DNA of 42,511 nucleotides from Bacteroidales bacterium. GTDB lineage: Bacteria; Bacteroidota; Bacteroidia; Bacteroidales; UBA1402. The stretch is taken from assembly GCA_028709215.1 (NCBI GenBank), contig JAQVXI010000001.1, positions 1-42,511 on the forward strand. Direction: 5' to 3'. This document shows positions 8,184 through 16,469 of this stretch, piece by piece. How positions within the stretch are numbered: the first letter of the stretch is position 1; each line of letters begins with the position of its first letter. The position numbers and the translations under genes were made by a program. Below the pieces are notes generated by a model that saw only the letters and a program-made list of their open reading frames with translations, had not been told where the DNA came from and did not search any database.

Positions 8184-9548
8184 ATGGAAAAACTACCTGT
8201 TGCATTTATTGAACGCATTCAATCGGAACAGGCCGAATCGGCTGAGACGTTTTTGGCTGCCCTAGAGGCGGAGGCTCCCGTCAGCATTCGATTTAATCCG
8301 AATAAAAACCTTTCTCCGGATGCCCCCATACATACCCTAGTGGCATCGCAGGTTCCTTGGTCTTCGCACGGAGCTTATTTGCATGCGCGTATGCATTTTG
8401 CCTACGATCCCATGTGGCATGCCGGTGCCTACTATGTTCAGGAGGCCTCTTCGATGTTTCTGGAACAGGTCTTTCGTGAAGTTCAACGATTGTCCGAAAC
8501 ACCGGATGTGTGTGTGCTGGACTTGTGTGCTGCCCCCGGTGGTAAGTCCACCTTGATTTCCTCTCTGATTTCGGAGAACAGTTTGTTGGTTTCCAACGAG
8601 ATTATTCGTTCTCGTGCCCATATTTTATCGGAAAATCTGTGTAAATGGGGCCATCCCAATACAATTGTAACACAGGATTCGCCGGCTGCTTGGGGGCGAA
8701 TGAGCGGTATGTTTGATGTGATCATTTCTGATGTACCCTGCTCGGGTGAGGGGATGTTTCGAAAGGATGATGTGGCCATACGGGAGTGGAATCCGGGTTT
8801 GCCCCAATTTTGTGCGCTGCGGCAAGAACAAATTGTCCGGGATGCATGGGCTGCTTTAAAACCGGGAGGCTTTTGGATCTATAGTACGTGTACATTCAAC
8901 CGTTTGGAGAACGAGGATATGCTTCACTGGATTTGTACCCATTTGGGCGCACGCAGCCTGCCCATACCTTTCGAGTCTGCCTGGGGTGTCGAAGAGACGG
9001 ATGGGCCAATGTATCGTTTTTATCCCCATAAAGTAAGAGGGGAGGGCTTTTCCATTGCCTTGTTGCAGAAAACACACGATAGGCAGGATACGTGGTCCTA
9101 CAGTAAATCAAAGCAGTCGAGGGTTCCACTTGATTTAAGTCAGCGGTTCATGGAAGGAATCATGCATCCCGATCGATACCGGGTATGGCAGACAGGACTG
9201 ACGTATTCGGCGATCCCCTCGATGCATAAAGAATTGTCGCAGCGCATTCAATCGGACATGCATGTACTCAAAATGGGTATACCCTTGGGCGCGATCAAGG
9301 GAAAAGATGTTTTACCCGATCCGGCCAAAGCCTTGTCCACCGCGTTGGAAGTGTCGGCTGTTCCATCCGTAGATGTACCTTTGGATGTAGCCAGGGATTA
9401 TTTAAGGCGCAATGCGATACCCCTTCCGGAGGATACACCCAAAGGCTGGGTGCTGATTAAACACGGTGGTCTTGCGTTGGGTTGGATGAAAAACATCGGC
9501 CATCGTGCCAATAACGCCTGGCCCGCTGAGTGGCGTTTACGAACCTAA
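8184..9548 (+). CDS. RsmF/NOL1-NOP2-Sun family 16S rRNA m5C methyltransferase
   Basis: A 454-residue cytosolic RNA cytosine-C5 methyltransferase. The SAM-binding motif CVLDLCAAPGGKST lies near residues 110-122. Both catalytic-site cysteines of the RNA m5C family are present: C186 in DVPCSG and C236 in YSTCTF, followed by NRLENED. The roughly 170 residues after the catalytic domain match the extended RsmF-type C-terminus with a PUA-like end (GWVLIKHGGLALGWMK). The position methylated (C1407 in E. coli RsmF) is inferred from family only. Confidence 0.9.
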   Translation: MEKLPVAFIERIQSEQAESAETFLAALEAEAPVSIRFNPNKNLSPDAPIHTLVASQVPWSSHGAYLHARMHFAYDPMWHAGAYYVQEASSMFLEQVFREVQRLSETPDVCVLDLCAAPGGKSTLISSLISENSLLVSNEIIRSRAHILSENLCKWGHPNTIVTQDSPAAWGRMSGMFDVIISDVPCSGEGMFRKDDVAIREWNPGLPQFCALRQEQIVRDAWAALKPGGFWIYSTCTFNRLENEDMLHWICTHLGARSLPIPFESAWGVEETDGPMYRFYPHKVRGEGFSIALLQKTHDRQDTWSYSKSKQSRVPLDLSQRFMEGIMHPDRYRVWQTGLTYSAIPSMHKELSQRIQSDMHVLKMGIPLGAIKGKDVLPDPAKALSTALEVSAVPSVDVPLDVARDYLRRNAIPLPEDTPKGWVLIKHGGLALGWMKNIGHRANNAWPAEWRLRT

Positions 9549-9563
9549 TCTAAAACAAGCAAT

Positions 9564-10184
9564 ATGTCATTGATTCAATCGGTCAAAAGCAATCCGAAAG
9601 CCAAGAAATTTGCACTTTGGCTACTGATGCCCAAACATCAGGCACGCCCAAGATGGTGGGTGCAGCGATTTTTAAATCCATTTGTTCACAAAAAAGGGAA
9701 AGGCGCTCTTATCCGTCGTCGTACGAGAATGGATGTGCTGCCTTTTCGTGCCTTTGCCTTGGGAGCCGGTTCGACCATAGAGGACTTTTGTACGGTCAAC
9801 AACGGAGTGGGTGATGTGTTGATTGGGAAAGGTGCACGTATAGGGATCGGTTCAACACTGATTGGCCCGGTCGTGATTGGCGACCACGTGCATCTGGCTC
9901 AACACGTTGTCTTGTCTGGATTGAATCATAATTATTCCGATATCACCCGTCGCATCGATGAGCAATCGGTTTCAACCAGTGAAATACACATCGAATCGGA
10001 TGTATGGATTGGCTCAAACAGTATTGTCGTAGCCGGTGTACGCATTGGAACACATTCGGTGGTAGCCGGTGGCAGTGTCGTAACCAAAGATGTTCCACCC
10101 TATTCCGTCGTGGCCGGTAACCCGGCCAAAATCCTTAAGCGTTTTGACTTTGAATCCGGAATGTGGGTGAAAGCAACTTTGTAA
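9564..10184 (+). CDS. Hexapeptide-repeat acyltransferase
   Basis: A 206-residue left-handed beta-helix acyltransferase of the WbbJ/maltose-acetyltransferase-like group. Residues about 70-190 show the [LIV]G-x4 hexapeptide rhythm (VLIGKGARIGIGSTLIGPVVIGDHVHLA). They include an extended loop with a candidate catalytic His in LSGLNHNYSDI and the closing AGVRIGTHSVVAGGSVVTKDVPPYSVVAGNPAKIL. It probably O- or N-acetylates a sugar, perhaps a glycolipid or polysaccharide, since the N-terminal 60 residues are basic and aromatic as in membrane-associated relatives. It lies 15 nt after the rRNA methyltransferase and ends 6 nt from the convergent cyclophilin gene. Confidence 0.82.
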   Translation: MSLIQSVKSNPKAKKFALWLLMPKHQARPRWWVQRFLNPFVHKKGKGALIRRRTRMDVLPFRAFALGAGSTIEDFCTVNNGVGDVLIGKGARIGIGSTLIGPVVIGDHVHLAQHVVLSGLNHNYSDITRRIDEQSVSTSEIHIESDVWIGSNSIVVAGVRIGTHSVVAGGSVVTKDVPPYSVVAGNPAKILKRFDFESGMWVKATL

Positions 10185-10190
10185 ACGGAT

Positions 10191-11006
10191 TTATTCCGCC
10201 AAATACATCTTCATACGAATGTCAGTTTTGGGACGATCGTTGGCTCCGGTTGCAGCATTTTGAATCTTTTCAACCACATCCAGGCCTTCAATCACTTCAC
10301 CAAAGACGGTATATTCACCATCCAAATGGGGTGTTCCGCCAACGGTTGTATAGGCATCCATTTGTGCTTCTGTAAAGGCTCCTTTGTTGGGGTCTTGCTT
10401 AAAAGCGTCTTCGGTTTGACCGACGAGTTCTTTTTGTAGTGCGTCAAGGGCTGCCTGATCGTTGGCTTGGTATAGGCGTTGAATTTCTTCACGTCGGGTA
10501 GCCGCCAGACCATTGAAATAGCTTTGCATGGCTTGTTGCTTTTTCTGCTGTTCCATCTGCTTGAGTTGCCCTTCGTTGTAGACTTCTCCCCATACGATAT
10601 AGAACTGAGAACCGGACGAAGCCTTTTCTGGATTGACCTGATCGGCTGTACGTGCAGCAGACAGAGCGCCTCTTTTGTGAAACAGTTGAGGATATACGAT
10701 TTCGGCAGGTACCTGGTAGCCCGGTCCGCCCGATCCCAGTGCTTTGCCGGCAGCGGCTTCTTTCGAATCCGGATCACCCCCTTGTACCATGAAATTCTTG
10801 ATTACACGATGAAACAACAAATCATTGTAAAAGCCTTCTTTTACAAGTTTTATGAAGTTGTCACGGTGTTGAGGCGTTTCGTCATACAATTTGATTTTGA
10901 TGGTTCCCAAACTGGATTCCAATACTACGATGTTGTTGTTTTGAGCGTTCATATAAGTCGTTAAAAGGATAAATAATCCGGTTAATAAAGCGATTCGTCT
11001 TTTCAT
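10191..11006 (-). CDS. Exported cyclophilin-type peptidyl-prolyl isomerase with helical insertion
   Basis: A 271-residue cyclophilin with a signal peptide (about 1-21, cut after NAQ), so it acts in the periplasm. The start at 11006 is preferred over an ATG four codons earlier because it opens directly into a Lys/Arg-Arg signal sequence. Active-site elements are FHRVI (R67), MVQGGDP and GSQFYI (Q134-F135). Between GSQFYI and the last strands (LDGEYTVFGEVIEGLD, from 228) an insert of about 80 residues (about 141-222) is rich in Gln, Lys and Glu and predicted helical. The insert is unlike minimal bacterial cyclophilins and may bind clients or partners. Confidence 0.9.
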   Translation of the reverse strand: MKRRIALLTGLFILLTTYMNAQNNNIVVLESSLGTIKIKLYDETPQHRDNFIKLVKEGFYNDLLFHRVIKNFMVQGGDPDSKEAAAGKALGSGGPGYQVPAEIVYPQLFHKRGALSAARTADQVNPEKASSGSQFYIVWGEVYNEGQLKQMEQQKKQQAMQSYFNGLAATRREEIQRLYQANDQAALDALQKELVGQTEDAFKQDPNKGAFTEAQMDAYTTVGGTPHLDGEYTVFGEVIEGLDVVEKIQNAATGANDRPKTDIRMKMYLAE

Positions 11007-11026
11007 AATTCTTGGCATAAAGACCG

Positions 11027-11067
11027 CAAATATACACTTCTTTTCTCAATTTTATTGTGTAATTTTG
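11027..11067. promoter_or_regulatory. Divergent promoter elements
   Basis: In the gap between the cyclophilin and nucleotidyltransferase genes, the minus strand reads TATATTTG (11027-11034) and the plus strand TAATTTTG (11060-11067). Both match TAnnTTTG exactly and point toward the starts at 11006 and 11117. Clear -33 elements are not seen. Confidence 0.5.
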
Positions 11068-11116
11068 CGTCCTTATTCGTAGATGAATCTACTGGAATCA
11101 AACAAAATATCTAATA

Positions 11117-12022
11117 ATGAAACCAACACTTTTTGTATTGGCTGCCGGAATGGGCAGCCGTTATGGCGGTCTGAAGCAACTGGATGGATTGGGCCCTGAT
11201 GGGTCTACAATTATGGATTATTCCGTTTACGATGCGGTTCGTGCCGGATTTGGTAAGATTGTTTTTGTAATCCGTCAATCTTTTGAAACCGATTTTCGTG
11301 AAAAAGTTGTACGTAAATACGAAGGAAAAATTCCTGTAGAAATTGTGTTTCAGGAGTTATCGTCGTTGCCTCAAGGGTACGAATGCCCGGTCGAACGCGT
11401 CAAACCCTGGGGAACCAATCATGCCGTTTTGATGGGAAAGGATGTCATTCGTGAACCCTTTGCAGTCATCAACGCCGATGACTTTTATGGCAAAGACAGC
11501 TTCAAGATTTTGGCCGATTGGTTGAAGGGGGTTGAGGATAAGACCAATACGTACTGCATGGTGGGGTACCGCATCGGAAACACTCTTTCAGAAAGTGGTT
11601 CGGTTGCCAGAGGCTTATGTGCCAAGGATGATCAGGACCATTTGACCCATGTGGTTGAACGTACATACATCATTCGGGATGCGGATGGTTTGGTTAAGTA
11701 CAAAGACGATGCCGGTATGATGCAGACGGTCGAGGAAAATGCGCCTGTTTCCATGAATATGTGGGGCTTTACACCGGATTATTTTGAACACTCCGAAAAG
11801 GAATTCAAAGCGTTTTTGGATGCGCACATCCACGAAGAAAAATCGGAATTTTTTATCCCGCTGGTTGTCAATAATCTGATTGTTTCCGGGACTGCAACGT
11901 GCAAGGTTTTGGATACCCCATCCAAATGGTTTGGTGTAACGTATGCCGAAGATCGCCCCATGGTTGTAGAGAAAATCCAAACATTGATTTCGGATGGAGT
12001 CTATCCATCTAAGTTGTGGTAA
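11117..12022 (+). CDS. Sugar-phosphate nucleotidyltransferase
   Basis: A 301-residue NTP_transferase-fold enzyme. The nucleotide-binding start is LAAGMGSRYGGLKQLDGLGPDG, with the GxGxR and downstream Lys of sugar-1-phosphate nucleotidyltransferases. AVINADDFYG supplies the metal-binding Asp, and WGTNHAVL fits the base or sugar site. It has no C-terminal hexapeptide domain, so it is a single-domain enzyme. Galactokinase starts 16 nt downstream, suggesting it may convert a kinase product, possibly galactose-1-phosphate, to an NDP-sugar. That substrate is inference. Confidence 0.85.
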   Translation: MKPTLFVLAAGMGSRYGGLKQLDGLGPDGSTIMDYSVYDAVRAGFGKIVFVIRQSFETDFREKVVRKYEGKIPVEIVFQELSSLPQGYECPVERVKPWGTNHAVLMGKDVIREPFAVINADDFYGKDSFKILADWLKGVEDKTNTYCMVGYRIGNTLSESGSVARGLCAKDDQDHLTHVVERTYIIRDADGLVKYKDDAGMMQTVEENAPVSMNMWGFTPDYFEHSEKEFKAFLDAHIHEEKSEFFIPLVVNNLIVSGTATCKVLDTPSKWFGVTYAEDRPMVVEKIQTLISDGVYPSKLW

Positions 12023-12038
12023 CGCATAAAAAGGAACT

Positions 12039-13187
12039 ATGAATTATAATCGATTATACGAGAAATTTCAAGAGCTATTTGGAAAAGGAGCGACGTTGTT
12101 TGTGTCTCCCGGTCGCGTAAATTTGATCGGAGAGCACACCGATTACAACGGCGGTTTTGTTCTGCCGGCGGCCATCGATAAAGTCATTGCTGTGGCCATT
12201 AAGCCCAACGATACAAACAGGATTCGTGCCTACTCTTTGGATCTTTCGGATGCCGCAGAATTTGATTTGTCTGAAAAGCCGAACAAACAATGGGCTAGTT
12301 ACATATATGGTGTTGTTGCCGAGATCGGGAAGAAGGGACTGACTATAGGAGGCTTTGATTGCGTCTTTGGGGGCAACGTGCCCTTGGGGGCGGGTTTGTC
12401 TTCATCGGCGGCCTTGGAAAGCGTTTTTGCTTATGCGTTGAATGAATTGTATCAACTGGGGCTTTCGCGATTTGATATGGCAAAAATTGGCCAGGCGGCT
12501 GAGCACAATGCAGTGGGTGTCCGTTGTGGCATTATGGATCAGTTTGCTTCGGTTTTTGGCCAAAAAGGTCATCTGATTCAATTGGATTGCCGATCGCTGG
12601 AGTACGAGTTGGTTCCATTTGATCCGAAGGGATATCGTCTGGTATTGCTGGATACGCAGGTGAAGCATTCCTTGGCTTCTTCTGAGTATAATGTGCGACG
12701 TGCAGAATGCGAAGCAGGGGTGTCTACGGTCAAAAAACGTTATCCGGATGTACAGCTTTTGCGCGATGTCACGTTGGAAATGTTGGACGAATTTCAGGCC
12801 GAATTGCCGGAAAGCACCTACCGCAGATGTCGGTATGTAATTGAAGAAAACCTTCGATTGTTGACCGCAACGGCTGCATTAAAAGCCTCCGATTACGTTA
12901 CTTTCGGGAAAATGATGTACGGGTCTCATGAGGGTTTGAGTACACAATACAATGTAAGCTGCGCAGAATTGGATTTTCTGGTTGACATTGCACGCAAATG
13001 CAATGTGTTGGGCGCACGCATGATGGGTGGCGGTTTTGGTGGTTGCACCATCAATCTGGTCTCGGATGAGGCGTATGATGCGTTTATTCAGGAAGCGAAA
13101 ACCTTGTATAAGCAATCGTTTGGCCGGGAGCCAAGGGTATACGAAGTACATATTTCAGACGGATCTAGACAGCTTAAATTGGATTGA
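12039..13187 (+). CDS. galK: Galactokinase
   Basis: A 382-residue GHMP kinase that phosphorylates galactose to galactose-1-phosphate. All three family motifs are intact: GRVNLIGEHTDYNGGFVLP (about 26-44, galactokinase signature), PLGAGLSSSAALE (about 116-128, ATP loop) and GARMMGGGFGGCTI (motif 3). Length matches E. coli GalK (382). Neither galT nor galE lies nearby; the upstream nucleotidyltransferase (16-nt gap) is the natural candidate for the next step. The nuclease-like gene starts 1 nt after the stop. Confidence 0.95.
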   Translation: MNYNRLYEKFQELFGKGATLFVSPGRVNLIGEHTDYNGGFVLPAAIDKVIAVAIKPNDTNRIRAYSLDLSDAAEFDLSEKPNKQWASYIYGVVAEIGKKGLTIGGFDCVFGGNVPLGAGLSSSAALESVFAYALNELYQLGLSRFDMAKIGQAAEHNAVGVRCGIMDQFASVFGQKGHLIQLDCRSLEYELVPFDPKGYRLVLLDTQVKHSLASSEYNVRRAECEAGVSTVKKRYPDVQLLRDVTLEMLDEFQAELPESTYRRCRYVIEENLRLLTATAALKASDYVTFGKMMYGSHEGLSTQYNVSCAELDFLVDIARKCNVLGARMMGGGFGGCTINLVSDEAYDAFIQEAKTLYKQSFGREPRVYEVHISDGSRQLKLD

Positions 13188-13188
13188 T

Positions 13189-14034
13189 ATGCCTTCAAGA
13201 AATATTCAAATTTTAAAAGCCTCCGGTGAAAAGGAGGCTTTTAAAAAAGAAAAACTGATTCATTCACTCAAACGGTCGGGCGCGGACTCCACGGAGGTCG
13301 CCAGCGTAGTGCAGGAAATGGATGAATGGATGTTTGACGGAGTCAGCAGTAAGGATATTTATAAGAAAGCGTTTTCTTTGTTGAAGAAGAAGCGCTTGGG
13401 AGCGGCTGCGCGCTATCGACTCAAGCAGGCCATGATGGAGATGGGGCCTACCGGTTATCCGTTCGAGATTTTTATCGGTCAAATTTTTAAATCCCTGGGT
13501 TATGATGTTGAGGTGGGGATCACGCTCGATGGTGTGTGCGTAACGCATGAAGTGGATGTCATCGCAACCAAAGGATTGACACAATGTTTCGTTGAATGCA
13601 AGTATTATCAACGTACGGGTAAAAACGCAAATGTACAAGTCCCCTTGTATATTCGATCCCGGGTGAATGACTTAATTGATAAACGTCGTCAGTCAACGCG
13701 ATGGGATGCGTTTCAATTTGAAGGTTGGATTGCAACCAATACGCGGTTTACCTTGGATGCCATTTCGTATGGTGTCTGTTCGGGTCTGAATCTGTTGAGT
13801 TGGGACTACCCTGAGGGAAATAGTTTGCGTGAAATTGTAGACCGTGAACGCATTTTTCCCATAACCGTGTTGACCAAGCTTACGCAGGCCGATAAACAAA
13901 AATTGATGGAGATGGGGATTGTGATTTGTCGCCAATTGTCTGAAAAAAAGCATCTTCTGGATGAAATGGGTTGGGATGAGCGCAAACGTAAACGTGTCTT
14001 GAAAGAAGCCCAGGTTTTGTGCACAGCGCGCTGA
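13189..14034 (+). CDS. ATP-cone plus Mrr-like PD-(D/E)XK nuclease domain protein
   Basis: 281 residues from the ATG at 13189, one base after the galK stop. The frame stays open upstream inside galK, but that part is a shadow. Residues about 5-88 look like an ATP-cone (IQILKASGEKEAFKKEKLI, then a helical bundle), the nucleotide-sensing domain of ribonucleotide reductases and NrdR. Residues about 90-215 look like an Mrr-type endonuclease fold: PFE (E94), HEVDVIA (D123) and VECKYY (E136-x-K138), the expected E, D and ExK catalytic set. The remaining 60 residues are basic and helical. No methyltransferase or specificity gene is adjacent, so classical restriction is unlikely; a nucleotide-gated nuclease is my inference. 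Confidence 0.8.
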   Translation: MPSRNIQILKASGEKEAFKKEKLIHSLKRSGADSTEVASVVQEMDEWMFDGVSSKDIYKKAFSLLKKKRLGAAARYRLKQAMMEMGPTGYPFEIFIGQIFKSLGYDVEVGITLDGVCVTHEVDVIATKGLTQCFVECKYYQRTGKNANVQVPLYIRSRVNDLIDKRRQSTRWDAFQFEGWIATNTRFTLDAISYGVCSGLNLLSWDYPEGNSLREIVDRERIFPITVLTKLTQADKQKLMEMGIVICRQLSEKKHLLDEMGWDERKRKRVLKEAQVLCTAR

Positions 14035-14110
14035 TATTTTTTTTGAGTTTCTTTTTGTCTTTATTACAATATTCTTCGAATCCTATCGCTTTGTGAATGG
14101 GCATGTTAGC

Positions 14111-14150
14111 CAAAGACTTATTGTGTTGTATACACAAATATAAGTCCTTG
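14111..14150. promoter_or_regulatory. Long nested palindrome, candidate operator of the xylose operon
   Basis: GACTTAT (14115-14121) and ATAAGTC (14140-14146) form a perfect 7-bp inverted repeat, extended outward imperfectly (CAAA against CTTG). Inside it a second perfect inverted repeat, TTGTGT (14121-14126) and ACACAA (14132-14137), has a 5-nt centre. It sits about 90 nt upstream of the regulator gene, in the 207-nt gap after the nuclease gene. It is the obvious candidate binding site for the adjacent Nudix-type regulator. It lies upstream of the -33 box rather than over it. Confidence 0.6.
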
Positions 14151-14188
14151 AATGACAATATACTAAGTGATTTTTTTTGCTGGGTTAT

Positions 14189-14219
14189 TTTGTTTATACG
14201 AATAGAATCATCATCTTTG
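14189..14219 (+). promoter_or_regulatory. Promoter of the xylose operon
   Basis: TTTG (14189-14192) and CATCTTTG (14212-14219) are separated by 19 nt, the usual Bacteroidota spacing for TTTG/TAnnTTTG. The -7 has one mismatch at its first base. The start codon at 14242 is 22 nt downstream. Confidence 0.55.
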
Positions 14220-14241
14220 CAGCAGACATAAACGCGCAACT

Positions 14242-14970
14242 ATGTACCTTGATTCTATTTACCCTCACGTCTCAGTGGATTGTGTCATACTCGGTTTTGA
14301 CGGCAATCAATTTCATGTATTGTTGATGCAACGTACGGGTTTGGACGGCTCTCAGCCATTCAATGATATGAAATTACCCGGAAGACTCATCTATGCAAAC
14401 GAAGATTTGGATGCTGCTGCTCAGCAGATTATGAATGGAATATTTCCATCCGCTCAATCGTTCCTAACGCAATTTAAATGTTTTGGATCACAGGATCGTA
14501 CCGCGAATCCGCGGGATGTACACTGGCTTGAAAATGCGGTTAAGCAGAAAATTGGCCGGATTGTTACCGTAGCATACCTGAATTTGGTTCGTATTTCGGA
14601 TGCCATGCATTTTGCTTCAGATACCCTTCAGGCGAAATGGGTTCCTGTTAAGGAGGTGGGGTCCCTTGCTTTTGACCATAACACCATTTTATTGGAGGCG
14701 ATGCAGGAAGTACGCAAGTTTGTCAATATGGATCCCTATGTCGTATTCAATCTATTGCCTAAGAAATTTACTGCTTCACAGATGCGTACGTTGTTCGAAC
14801 AGTTGTTTGATCAGAAGATGGACGTTCGAAACTTTAGCAAAAAAATGTCGAGTATGGATTTCGTCGTTCCCTTGGATGAATATGAACAGAATGTGGCACA
14901 TCGAGCTGCACGATATTATCGCTTTGACAGAAAATTATATATCAAATCGCACGGAGGTTTCTCCTTTTAA
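14242..14970 (+). CDS. NrtR-family Nudix-related transcriptional regulator, probable xylose regulator
   Basis: A 242-residue DNA-binding regulator. The N-terminal half is a Nudix fold (VSVDCVILGFDGNQFHVLLMQR, about residues 10-31, then LPGRLIYANEDLDAAAQ). The position of the catalytic REUxEE helix reads QQIMNGI, so the hydrolase is dead and the domain is likely a ligand sensor. The C-terminal part (about 160-242) forms the winged helix of the NrtR family (LPKKFTASQMRTLFEQLFDQKMDVRNFSKKM). From memory, Bacteroides thetaiotaomicron has a Nudix-type protein next to xylB-xylA, and the related AraR controls arabinose use. Here xylB starts 11 nt downstream, which strongly suggests a D-xylose or xylulose-responsive regulator of its own operon. 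Confidence 0.88.
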   Translation: MYLDSIYPHVSVDCVILGFDGNQFHVLLMQRTGLDGSQPFNDMKLPGRLIYANEDLDAAAQQIMNGIFPSAQSFLTQFKCFGSQDRTANPRDVHWLENAVKQKIGRIVTVAYLNLVRISDAMHFASDTLQAKWVPVKEVGSLAFDHNTILLEAMQEVRKFVNMDPYVVFNLLPKKFTASQMRTLFEQLFDQKMDVRNFSKKMSSMDFVVPLDEYEQNVAHRAARYYRFDRKLYIKSHGGFSF

Positions 14971-14981
14971 ACAAAGAATAT

Positions 14982-16451
14982 ATGTATTTATTGGGTTATG
15001 ACATTGGAAGTTCATCGGTAAAGGCATCGTTGGTCCACGCAGAAACCGGTGAAAATTGTGCATCTGCATTTTTCCCGAAAGTCGAGATGAAAATTTCTTC
15101 GGTTCAGTCCGGTTGGGCGGAGCAACACCCGGACTTGTGGTGGGAAAATCTCGTGCTGGCTACGCAAGCCGTTTTATCAAAATCCGGTATATCATCCGAT
15201 CGCATTGCCGCCATCGGGATTTCCTATCAAATGCATGGGTTGGTCACCGTCGATAAGGATGGTCAGGTGCTCAGACCTTCCATTATTTGGTGTGACTCGC
15301 GTGCGGTACCGTACGGTGAAAAGGCTTTTCATGAGTTAGGTCCTTCTTGGAGTCTGCAGCATTTGTTGAACTCTCCCGGTAATTTTACGGCAGCCAAGCT
15401 GGCCTGGGTCAAAGAAAATGAACCGGATATATACAAACGCATTGACAAAATCATGTTGCCCGGTGATTATATTGCAGGCAAGTTGACGGGATCGTTTACG
15501 ACGACTGCATCCGGCTTGTCCGAAGGAATGTTTTGGGATTTTAAAGAAGATTCGATTTCGTCGGTCTTGATGGATTATTTTGGATTTGATTCCAGTCTGA
15601 TCCCTGAAATTCGCCCCACGTTTTCAATCCAAGGCAGAGTGAATGCCGAATCGGCAGCTTTGTTGGGCTTAAAAGAAGGTACTCCGGTGAGTTATCGTGC
15701 CGGTGATCAGCCTAATAATGCACTGTCTCTGAATGTGTTGAATCCAGGTGAAGTGGCTTCTACCGCGGGAACCTCCGGAGTTGTTTATGGTGTGAACGAT
15801 CAACCTGAATTTGATCCGCATTCGCGCGTTAATAGCTTCGCGCACGTGAATCATGCGCCGAATCAAACCCGCATTGGAGTCTTGCTATGCATCAACGGAA
15901 CCGGGATTCTCAATTCCTGGATGAAGCATCAGGTCGTGCCGCATCTTTCGTACGAAGAAATGAACGTGTTGGCTGCACAATCTCCCATCGGTGCGAATGG
16001 TTTATCCATTTTGCCTTTTGGTAATGGTGCCGAACGTTTGTTGGGAAATATAAACCCGGGATGTTCCTTTCATGGCTTGCAATTTAATCAACACAATCAG
16101 GCGGATTTATTGCGTGCTGCCCAAGAGGGGATCGTATTTGGTTTTGCCTATGGTATGGAGGTCATGAATCAGATGGGCATTGAAACCAAACGAATTCGTG
16201 CGGGTAAGGCCAATATGTTTCTGAGCCCGATCTTCCGAGAAACTTTGGCTGGTGTAACCGGAGCAAGCATTGAGTTATACGAAACGGACGGATCGGTCGG
16301 CGCAGCCAAAGGGGCCGGTATCGGTGCGGGGATTTATGCGGATGCCGTAGAAGCCTTCCGTTCGTTGAAGCGCCTTGAAGTCGTTGAACCCGATGAAAAA
16401 AATGCAGCGGCCTATCAACAGGCGTATGCACGTTGGAAAAAGTATATTTAA
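14982..16451 (+). CDS. xylB: Xylulokinase
   Basis: A 489-residue FGGY carbohydrate kinase that phosphorylates D-xylulose to xylulose-5-phosphate. Phosphate-binding GYDIGSSSVKASLV opens the protein, and the substrate motif YQMHGL (GQMHG in E. coli) is followed by IIWCDSRA. RAGDQPNNAL carries the catalytic Asp, and ASTAGTSGVVYGV forms the second nucleotide loop. The C-terminal GGxxxS-like region reads RAGKANMFLSPIF, close but not identical to the usual GGGAKSPLW form. It lies 11 nt after the regulator and 18 nt before xylA, so the three are one operon. Confidence 0.93.
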   Translation: MYLLGYDIGSSSVKASLVHAETGENCASAFFPKVEMKISSVQSGWAEQHPDLWWENLVLATQAVLSKSGISSDRIAAIGISYQMHGLVTVDKDGQVLRPSIIWCDSRAVPYGEKAFHELGPSWSLQHLLNSPGNFTAAKLAWVKENEPDIYKRIDKIMLPGDYIAGKLTGSFTTTASGLSEGMFWDFKEDSISSVLMDYFGFDSSLIPEIRPTFSIQGRVNAESAALLGLKEGTPVSYRAGDQPNNALSLNVLNPGEVASTAGTSGVVYGVNDQPEFDPHSRVNSFAHVNHAPNQTRIGVLLCINGTGILNSWMKHQVVPHLSYEEMNVLAAQSPIGANGLSILPFGNGAERLLGNINPGCSFHGLQFNQHNQADLLRAAQEGIVFGFAYGMEVMNQMGIETKRIRAGKANMFLSPIFRETLAGVTGASIELYETDGSVGAAKGAGIGAGIYADAVEAFRSLKRLEVVEPDEKNAAAYQQAYARWKKYI

Positions 16452-16469
16452 TTTCTAATAGACAACAAT

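Noticed and set aside
13189-14034. Complete restriction-modification system
   Set aside because: Only the nuclease-like gene is present; there is no methyltransferase or specificity subunit near it.
14024-14044. CAGCGCGCTG followed by T8 at the end of the nuclease gene, possible terminator
   Set aside because: The palindrome allows only a 3-bp stem around a 4-nt loop, too weak for a convincing intrinsic terminator.
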